A stretch of DNA of 47,064 bases, from positions 1 to 47,064 of the forward strand of contig CAIQBN010000059.1 of assembly GCA_903870065.1 (NCBI GenBank). Direction: 5' to 3'. The stretch comes from an uncultured beta proteobacterium. GTDB lineage: Bacteria; Pseudomonadota; Gammaproteobacteria; Burkholderiales; Burkholderiaceae_C. This document shows positions 41,374-47,064 of this stretch, in pieces. Within the stretch, counting starts at the first letter, position 1; each line of letters opens with the position of its first letter. Under the pieces are notes generated by a model that made no database searches, was not told the origin of the DNA, and worked only from the letters and a program-made list of their open reading frames with translations. Both the position numbers and the translations under genes were made by a program.

Positions 41374-43743
41374 TTAGGCAGGTCGCCGCTGGGCACTTGG
41401 CCGTACGTATTTCTTTACTGCGGTTGCTGTAACGTCGGATTTTTTGGTTGGTTTTTTGTCAGATATTGCGGCAGGCACCGCCGTCGTGTCGGCATCGTTT
41501 TTTGCAGTCACAGAAGTATCTTCCAATGACCCCGTCAAATGGCGTGCCATCGCGATAACGCGTTCAGGATCAACGCCCAGGGTACCGATCAAAAATTCGA
41601 TAATTTCCGAGCGTGGATTGGCTAGCGTGGGTTCGATCATCATGACTGCGGCGGATACGGCCAGGGCACGTTCGCGGCTGACCGCATCGGGCAACATCTG
41701 TTCCAGTGCATTGAGTGCCTCAACCGGAGCCACTGCGGTGATGCGGGCCTGCGCCTTTAAGAGTGTCGGCCAATCTGTTTGGGCTGCGGATTTACCAATG
41801 GTGTCGGCCGGCAGGCTCGACAGCAAGCGGGCCAATCGGAAGCTGCGGCGCTCGAACGAACCGATGGACACCATACCGGCCAGCACAATGCGGCACACCG
41901 CCTCTGCAAAGCCTCCTTCGGTAATGTTTGCCAGCACAGACTGGCGGGCTAGCTCAATCTCCTTGAGTGCGCGGGCGGCGGCAATTTCAGAGTCCGGCTG
42001 GTCGGGTTTGAACCAGGCACCTAGTCCGGTTGGACCATACAGTGTTCGCGCAAACTTCACGGAGTCTGCATCGCGCCGATCGCGATGCCGGTTCAAGGAT
42101 TCGGTAATTTGCAGATCAAGTTTTTTCTCCATTTCGCGCAAGGGATGGTCATCCGATACGGTGACCCGGTGCTCGCGCGACCTGGCTGCCTGCTCGCGGA
42201 TGATCGCTGCAAACGGGAACGCATCCGAGAACATTTGGCGTTGCATTCGCAAGGGATGCAGTTTTCCCAGCGCATCACCCACCGGGCGTGTCGACAGCAT
42301 CTTGACCCATGGGCGCACCCATGATTTGTACAGGCTTGCGTTAAGCTCGGACACCTTGGCAATGGTGGAAAACAGCGCCTCTTCTTCGCGCCCCTCCGGA
42401 TTGAGTGCGAGTAAATCCTTCATGGTGCGGTGCTCGTAGTGCACGGTGTAGTCACCCGGCTCGAGTTGTTCCCAACGCAGCGCCTCCATGCCCGCCTTGG
42501 CCACCAGCTTCATTTCGTACAGGCCGGGCGGCAGAATTTCAATCATATCCAGTGACGTCACGAGCTGGTCATGCTCTTTACGTGCAATGTCGCCGCCCAC
42601 AAAAATACCGAGGTGACCCACGCTTTCGTGCAGCACATAAATGATGGTGCGACCTGCCGCAGCAATGGCGCGTTCATCGCCCCAGGTGTCGATAATCCAG
42701 TCCAGTGCCTGGGGCACCGGCGTGATGTTGTCTCCATGGGAGGCGAATACAACGACCGGTGAGGTGATGTTGCGCAGATCGATGCGGTTGTCGCCGTCCA
42801 TGACATCGCCGCGCGCCAGGCGGTTGCCGACAAATAGGTTCTCGACAATGGCTTCGATTTCAGCCCCGGTCATGCGGAAGAAGCCTCCCCACCACTTTTC
42901 GAATTCAAGAAAGCGCTCGGCCTCTGTGTCGACATGGGACCACAATTTGTAATAGCGGCTCCACAAGGTATTGGCGGGATTGAGCTTTTCAAAGTTTTCA
43001 ACCAAATAGGCACCATCAAACCGGTCTGCGCCGAGGTCGGATGTCATGGATGCCAGCCAGGAACCGCCCAGCGCAGCGCCCGAATACCGCATCGGGTTGA
43101 GTGTTGAGCTGCCGGCCCAGTACGACAGTGGTGCTCCGACGACGATCAATGGGCCAAACAAGTCCGGGCGGGTCGCGTTCAGCGCCATCATGGCCCAGCC
43201 AGCCTGGCAGTTGCCGATCACAACTGGCCGGGCTTTACAGGCCGGGTGGCGTGCAATGACCGCTTCAATAAACTGTGCCTCGGCGTGCATCACCGTGAAG
43301 AGGGTTTGGCCGTCTTCGGGTTGGGGCCGGAAGGTGATGAAATACACCGCATGGCCGGCGCGCATTGCCACGCCAACCTCTGAATCAAACTTAAAGCCGC
43401 CAATGCCGGGGCCATGACCAGCGCGCGGGTCGACCACGACTACCGGTCGCAATTCGGCATTAACGGGCATGCTTGGAGGAGGCAGCAAATGCAACAGAGC
43501 ATAGTTGCAGGGGTCGCTCAGGTTGCGGCCGTCCAGCACGGTCTCAAAGTCAAATTTCAGCAGCGGTGGTGTGCCCTTTTCCAAGTGTTCAATGTAGGCA
43601 TTGCCACGGTCGAGCAAGGTGTCCAGAAAGAGAGCAGCGCGCTGCGCGGCGTCGGTAAAGTAGTCACCAAGTTCCAGCGCAGGGATGCTGGTTTTGGGTG
43701 TGGACGGGTCGGCCACTTGGCTTTTTCGTTTGCTTGCGGTCAC
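41374..43743 (-). CDS. DUF3141 alpha/beta-hydrolase related to PHA synthase
   Basis: 789 residues. Residues about 95-400 form an alpha/beta-hydrolase resembling class I/III PHA synthases: a Cys nucleophile elbow GNCQAG (177-182, C179), Asp in FASHGDNITPVPQAL (D338) and His in LHESVGHLGIFVGG (H377), giving a Cys-Asp-His triad as in PhaC. The C-terminal half (about 400-789) is DUF3141-specific, helical and Lys/Ala-rich near the end. It starts with GTG and AAGGGA upstream. It is divergent from the HDOD gene and close to the hydratase-Pta and acetate kinase genes, a grouping I recall from other Burkholderiales. A role in polyhydroxyalkanoate or acyl-CoA metabolism is inferred. Confidence 0.85.
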   Translation of the reverse strand: MTASKRKSQVADPSTPKTSIPALELGDYFTDAAQRAALFLDTLLDRGNAYIEHLEKGTPPLLKFDFETVLDGRNLSDPCNYALLHLLPPPSMPVNAELRPVVVVDPRAGHGPGIGGFKFDSEVGVAMRAGHAVYFITFRPQPEDGQTLFTVMHAEAQFIEAVIARHPACKARPVVIGNCQAGWAMMALNATRPDLFGPLIVVGAPLSYWAGSSTLNPMRYSGAALGGSWLASMTSDLGADRFDGAYLVENFEKLNPANTLWSRYYKLWSHVDTEAERFLEFEKWWGGFFRMTGAEIEAIVENLFVGNRLARGDVMDGDNRIDLRNITSPVVVFASHGDNITPVPQALDWIIDTWGDERAIAAAGRTIIYVLHESVGHLGIFVGGDIARKEHDQLVTSLDMIEILPPGLYEMKLVAKAGMEALRWEQLEPGDYTVHYEHRTMKDLLALNPEGREEEALFSTIAKVSELNASLYKSWVRPWVKMLSTRPVGDALGKLHPLRMQRQMFSDAFPFAAIIREQAARSREHRVTVSDDHPLREMEKKLDLQITESLNRHRDRRDADSVKFARTLYGPTGLGAWFKPDQPDSEIAAARALKEIELARQSVLANITEGGFAEAVCRIVLAGMVSIGSFERRSFRLARLLSSLPADTIGKSAAQTDWPTLLKAQARITAVAPVEALNALEQMLPDAVSRERALAVSAAVMMIEPTLANPRSEIIEFLIGTLGVDPERVIAMARHLTGSLEDTSVTAKNDADTTAVPAAISDKKPTKKSDVTATAVKKYVRPSAQRRPA

Positions 43744-43931
43744 AGTCGTGTCCCTTAAAAAACGCCTTCACGCGGCGCCATCCTGACCAAAGTCCCGCAG
43801 GGGACAACTGTGGATAGCGTTGTTGGAGTGAAGTCAGCGTCCCATGCAACGCTGCGCTAAACAACATGGGGTTTACCACTATTTCAGTGGCAAACTCAGT
43901 ATATAGATAAACAACGCGGAAAAAGTCACAT

Positions 43932-44792
43932 ATGGAACTCAAGAGCCTTCTGGATCAACCGAACAAGTTGCCCACCATTCCTAAAGTTGCCCAGCAGCTC
44001 ATTGAGAGTTTCAGTTCCGAAGATGTGTCGGTGGACGAGATTTCGCGTCAGCTCGCCACCGACCCGGCACTGAGTGCCAAACTGTTGCGACTGGCCAATT
44101 CGGCTTACTTTCACCTGTCCCGCACGATTGGCACGGTAGATGACGCGCTGCGTATGCTGGGCTTCGTGATGGTACGCAATTTGGTTCTGGGCAACAGCGT
44201 GACGGCTGCATTTCGCAATGTCAAAGGTATCGACCTGCAGCAATTCTGGCGCTACAACTTGTATGCCGCCTGCGCCTCGCGCTGGTTGGCCAGTCGCAGT
44301 GGGGTCAATGCCGATCTCGTTTTTACGGTCGGGTTGATGCATGGTATAGGCCAGATGCACTTGCATGCGGCCGCGCCTGAAGCGATGGTGTCCATTGATA
44401 AAAAGCTTCATGTATTGGATACCGACCGGGCCACGTTGGAGTTGCAGACACTGGGCTTTCATTACGGGGATGTTGCGGCGGCCTTGGCCCGAATCTGGAA
44501 CTTCCCGGAGCCTATCATTCTGGGCCTGCAAGGCGTTCCCATGCCGCTGGCGGCGCCAGAGTTTTCGGACGCGGCTGCCTGGGTGCACCTGGGTGCCTGG
44601 CGCGCCCGCACGGAGGTCTTGCAGCTCAATGACGATGCTGCGTTGGCCTGCTACCCAGCCGAAGTGGCAAAACGCCTGCACGTGAAGTCCGACTGGGCAC
44701 CCGTCCATGCGGGCGCGGACAAGGACTCCGCAGAAGACAGCATGCCGCCGCTGAGCGAGATGACCGAAGGGCTGGAGGCGATGCTCAACTGA
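43932..44792 (+). CDS. HDOD domain-containing protein
   Basis: 286 residues. The HDOD domain fills most of the protein (about 10-205): LPTIPKVAQQLIESFSSEDV, then TDPALSAKLLRLANSAYF and GTVDDALRMLGFVMVRNLVL. HDOD proteins are catalytically silent relatives of HD phosphodiesterases that act in signalling or regulation. GGAAAAAG lies upstream of the ATG. It lies between the DUF3141 gene (divergent) and the hydratase/phosphate acetyltransferase gene (same strand, 217 bp on). Upstream are CCACT-atttc-AGTGG and TATATA, a possible operator and -10. Confidence 0.9.
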   Translation: MELKSLLDQPNKLPTIPKVAQQLIESFSSEDVSVDEISRQLATDPALSAKLLRLANSAYFHLSRTIGTVDDALRMLGFVMVRNLVLGNSVTAAFRNVKGIDLQQFWRYNLYAACASRWLASRSGVNADLVFTVGLMHGIGQMHLHAAAPEAMVSIDKKLHVLDTDRATLELQTLGFHYGDVAAALARIWNFPEPIILGLQGVPMPLAAPEFSDAAAWVHLGAWRARTEVLQLNDDAALACYPAEVAKRLHVKSDWAPVHAGADKDSAEDSMPPLSEMTEGLEAMLN

Positions 44793-45009
44793 AGCAGCGA
44801 GCGACGGGTATTTGCGGATTTGATTTACATCAAAAAATTGCACGCATTCCACTTTCGATGCATGACCCTAGGGTTTACCCGCATTTCTTTGGCACAATGC
44901 TCCATCATGCCGCGAGCTGAATTTTGCGGATCAGGTTGGCGTTGCGCGCGCGCCGCTAGCGATGTTTCTTGATTTCAATAGCGCATACTTTTTTCTGGGT
45001 ACCACACCA
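44793..45009. other. Upstream region of the hydratase/Pta gene
   Basis: About 217 bp containing the FNR-type box at 44820-44833, TTGCAC at 44838-44843 as a possible -35 and CACAAT at 44893-44898 as a possible -10, though no clean pair. No gene is supported. Confidence 0.45.
44820..44833. promoter_or_regulatory. FNR/Anr-type operator upstream of pta-ackA
   Basis: TTGATTTACATCAA is a perfect match to TTGAT-N4-ATCAA, the only such site in this 217-bp gap. It lies about 180 bp before the hydratase/Pta start. Acetate/acetyl-phosphate genes are known FNR targets in other bacteria, so the position makes biological sense. Confidence 0.72.
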
Positions 45010-46443
45010 ATGAACATGATCCCGAGTGACGAAACCGTCGAAAACGTAACCTATGACGAATTGAAGGTGGGACAGTGTGCCCGCATGGCACGCACCCTGA
45101 CGGTGGGAGACATTCAGGCATTTGCCGCAGTGTCTGGCGACACCAATCCGGCCCATCTGGATCCCGAATATGCACGTGACGGATTGTTGCAGGGCGTCGT
45201 GGCGCATGGCATGTGGGGCGGCACGTTGATTTCAGCACTTCTGGGCACCCAATTTCCCGGCGCCGGGACAATTTACCAAGAGCAGGTACTGCATTTCGTG
45301 AAGCCGGTACGTGTGGGCGACACACTCGCCGTGACGGTAACAGTGACCGCCAAGCATGATGCAAGCAAGTCGGTCGAGATGGATTGCCAGCTGGTCAACC
45401 AGCGCGGTGAGCGCGTTTTGCACGGCACAGCCCGCGTGCTGGCGCCGACCAAAAAAGTGCGCTTGGCCAAGGTGAGTCGGCCGCAAATTCAGCTGTTTGA
45501 TCCAGAGGCCCGCTTCAAGGATTTACTGGCATTGGGCAAGGATCTGGAAGCCGTTCGTTGCGCCGTGGTGCACCCGTGCGACCTTGGCTCTTTGAGTGGT
45601 GCCATCGACTCGGCCCGCTACGGGTTGATCATTCCGGTGCTGATTGGTCCCGAGGCGCGCATTCGCCATTTGGCCGCCGAGGGCGACCTCGACTTGACCG
45701 GCGTTGAAATTATTTCGGTCACCCACAGCCATGCCGCGGCAGAAATGGCAGCCGACATGGCCGCCAATGGCGAGGTCGAGGTCATCATGAAGGGCAGTCT
45801 GCACACCGATGAGCTGATTCATGCCGTGCTCAAGCGTCCAGCTTTGCGCACGGGGCGGCGCATGTCCCACGTGTTTCGCTTCGATGTGCCGCTCTACAGC
45901 AAACCGTTGCTCATTACGGATGCTGCCCTCAATATTCATCCGACCCTGCAAGAAAAGGTCGACATCATCCAGAACGCGATCGACTTCGCCCGCATCATGG
46001 GGGTGGAGCAACCCAAAGTGGCTATTCTGTCGGCGGTGGAGACAGTCAACCCCAGCATACCGTCCACGCTCGATGCCGCCGCGCTGTGCAAAATGGCCGA
46101 CCGGGGGCAAATCACCGGTGGCGTGCTTGACGGTCCACTTGCATTTGACAATGCCATCTCCAGCGAAGCGGCAGAAATCAAACACATCAACTCGGTCGTG
46201 GCCGGACAGGCTGACATCCTCGCGGTTCCTGATCTGGAGAGTGGCAACATGCTGGCCAAACAATTGGAGTACCTTGCAGGCGCTTCCGGCTCAGGGCTGG
46301 TTCTGGGTGCTCGCATCCCTATTGCCTTAACGAGTCGCGCCGACGGCCCTACCAACCGGGTTGCGTCGGCCTTATTGGCGCTGCTTGCCGCCCACAATGC
46401 GCGACGCACGCATGCGCGCAAGGTCTGGAAAGACAAAGAATAA
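45010..46443 (+). CDS. Bifunctional enoyl-CoA hydratase/phosphate acetyltransferase
   Basis: 477 residues from ATG 45010. The N-terminal hot-dog hydratase domain (about 15-145) is of the MaoC/PhaJ R-specific type: VSGDTNPAHLDPEYA (D44, H49) is the hydratase 2 motif. The C-terminal domain (about 165-475) is a Pta/Ptb-type phosphotransacylase (KGSLHTDELIHAVL, then FDNAISSEAAEIKHINS and AGASGSGLVLGARIPIALTS). The fusion suggests acyl-CoA to acyl-phosphate conversion, tied to the kinase gene 15 bp downstream. Starts at 44962, 45010 and 45016 are possible; 45010 is chosen by family fit. An FNR-type box lies upstream. Confidence 0.92.
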   Translation: MNMIPSDETVENVTYDELKVGQCARMARTLTVGDIQAFAAVSGDTNPAHLDPEYARDGLLQGVVAHGMWGGTLISALLGTQFPGAGTIYQEQVLHFVKPVRVGDTLAVTVTVTAKHDASKSVEMDCQLVNQRGERVLHGTARVLAPTKKVRLAKVSRPQIQLFDPEARFKDLLALGKDLEAVRCAVVHPCDLGSLSGAIDSARYGLIIPVLIGPEARIRHLAAEGDLDLTGVEIISVTHSHAAAEMAADMAANGEVEVIMKGSLHTDELIHAVLKRPALRTGRRMSHVFRFDVPLYSKPLLITDAALNIHPTLQEKVDIIQNAIDFARIMGVEQPKVAILSAVETVNPSIPSTLDAAALCKMADRGQITGGVLDGPLAFDNAISSEAAEIKHINSVVAGQADILAVPDLESGNMLAKQLEYLAGASGSGLVLGARIPIALTSRADGPTNRVASALLALLAAHNARRTHARKVWKDKE

Positions 46444-46458
46444 ATCGCGGGAAATCAC

Positions 46459-47064
46459 ATGGCCATACTAGCTGTCAATGCCGGGTCGTCGACCCTCAAG
46501 TTTTCTTTGCATCCGCGCCAGGGAGCACATGCCCATGCCAGCGTGCTCAGCGGCAATATCCAGGGGCTGGAGCCCGGTGGAAGCCCCGAGATGGGTTGGT
46601 CGTTCAAGGGCGTAAAACACACCCAAGTGCTGGCGCCGGGCGCGGGCGAGCCTTTTGCGCGCGCGCTTGCTGCATTGGGTTCCCTGTTGTCGGCAGAGCC
46701 CGGCGTGCCCGCCATTGAAGCGGTGGCGCATCGCGTCGTGCATGGTGGCCAGGATTACCGGGCCAGCGTGCTGGTGGACGATGCGGTGTTAGCGCGCCTG
46801 ACGCGGCTCAACTCGCTGGCGCCGCTGCACCAACCGCACAATCTTGAGGGCATTCGGGCGTTCCGGATGGCGTTTCCATCGTTGCCGCAGGTCGCGTGTT
46901 TTGACACCGCATTTCACGCCACACTGTCAGAGGTTGACTACGCCTTTGCGCTGCCCCAGGACCTGGCTGCCCAGGGCGTACGTCGCTATGGTTTTCATGG
47001 TCTTTCTTACCAGTTCATCATGGACACGCTGCAAGACCGCAGTGCGCAGGCCAATGGTCGCGTA
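46459..47064 (+). CDS. ackA: Acetate kinase, 3' end missing
   Basis: The first 202 codons are visible. ATG 46459 is followed by MAILAVNAGSSTLKFSL (the ATP/phosphate loop), then VAHRVVHGGQDY with the substrate arginine, LHQPHNLEGIRAF and RRYGFHGLSY, all acetate/propionate kinase signatures. It interconverts acyl-phosphate + ADP and carboxylate + ATP. It begins 15 bp after the hydratase/Pta stop and so shares its promoter. CGGGAAATC upstream is the likely ribosome site. The last ~190 residues and any following gene lie outside the window. Confidence 0.95.
   Translation, partial: MAILAVNAGSSTLKFSLHPRQGAHAHASVLSGNIQGLEPGGSPEMGWSFKGVKHTQVLAPGAGEPFARALAALGSLLSAEPGVPAIEAVAHRVVHGGQDYRASVLVDDAVLARLTRLNSLAPLHQPHNLEGIRAFRMAFPSLPQVACFDTAFHATLSEVDYAFALPQDLAAQGVRRYGFHGLSYQFIMDTLQDRSAQANGRV

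Noticed and set aside
43664..43942. 92-codon minus-strand frame overlapping the DUF3141 start and the HDOD start
   Set aside because: It begins inside the HDOD gene and ends inside the DUF3141 gene in another register, with no family resemblance. The intergenic bases look like promoter DNA.
1..47064. tRNA or rRNA genes, CRISPR array, insertion sequence, prophage or integration site
   Set aside because: No cloverleaf or rRNA stretch, regularly spaced repeats, transposase or integrase motifs, or target-site duplications were found on either strand by reading.

Overview
The window reads as a chromosomal stretch of a betaproteobacterium of the order Burkholderiales, most likely family Comamonadaceae (Rhodoferax/Polaromonas-like). 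Evidence: moderately high G+C, a Calvin-type class II fructose-bisphosphate aldolase in a pgk/pyk/fba/purC neighbourhood, YhdP next to GlnE, a large DUF1631 protein, a DUF3141 PhaC-like hydrolase beside a hydratase-phosphate acetyltransferase fusion and acetate kinase, and a short dispersed repeat (starting ACTAT..AA, ending GAGGGCTxGAG) of a kind I associate with this family. The species is an inference. No tRNA, rRNA, insertion sequence, phage gene or CRISPR array was seen; this is core chromosome.

Layout. 1-3450 (minus): a divergent TldD/TldE metallopeptidase pair, then a small exported protein and a DUF2807 protein cut by the left edge. 3736-4477: an exported protein gene broken by a frameshift. 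4528-7479: a class V aminotransferase, a degenerate HD-GYP protein and the heptose-phosphate adenylyltransferase. 7506-16608: glnE (minus), then yhdP, a nitrilase-family amidase and mltA (plus), with a 59-codon membrane-protein gene (15267-15446, minus) antisense to the mltA 5' end. 16660-22038: cheV, an Lrp/AsnC regulator and the divergent indolepyruvate oxidoreductase. 22179-28006: yajC-secD-secF and the DUF1631 gene. 28040-31058 (minus): LysM protein, dprA, smg. 31230-33949 (plus): def-fmt-azlC-azlD. 33991-41322: pgk, two minus-strand diguanylate cyclases, pyk, fba, purC. 41374-47064: DUF3141 hydrolase (minus), HDOD protein, hydratase/phosphate acetyltransferase and the start of acetate kinase (plus).

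How it fits together. Protein export (YajC-SecDF), envelope maintenance (YhdP, MltA, LysM protein, heptose activation), nitrogen control (GlnE), translation initiation and maturation (Fmt, Def) and lower glycolysis are represented. Two perfect FNR/Anr-type boxes (TTGAT-N4-ATCAA) lie upstream of fba and upstream of the pta-ackA pair. This suggests oxygen-responsive control of glycolysis/gluconeogenesis and of acetyl-phosphate/acetate metabolism.

Most unusual observations: (i) the two FNR-type boxes; (ii) a four-copy ~46-bp repeat whose three intergenic copies all sit between convergent genes, and whose fourth copy is embedded in frame in fmt; (iii) the 59-codon gene, whose tail is encoded by one repeat copy; (iv) the carbon-storage/acetyl-phosphate gene grouping at the right end.
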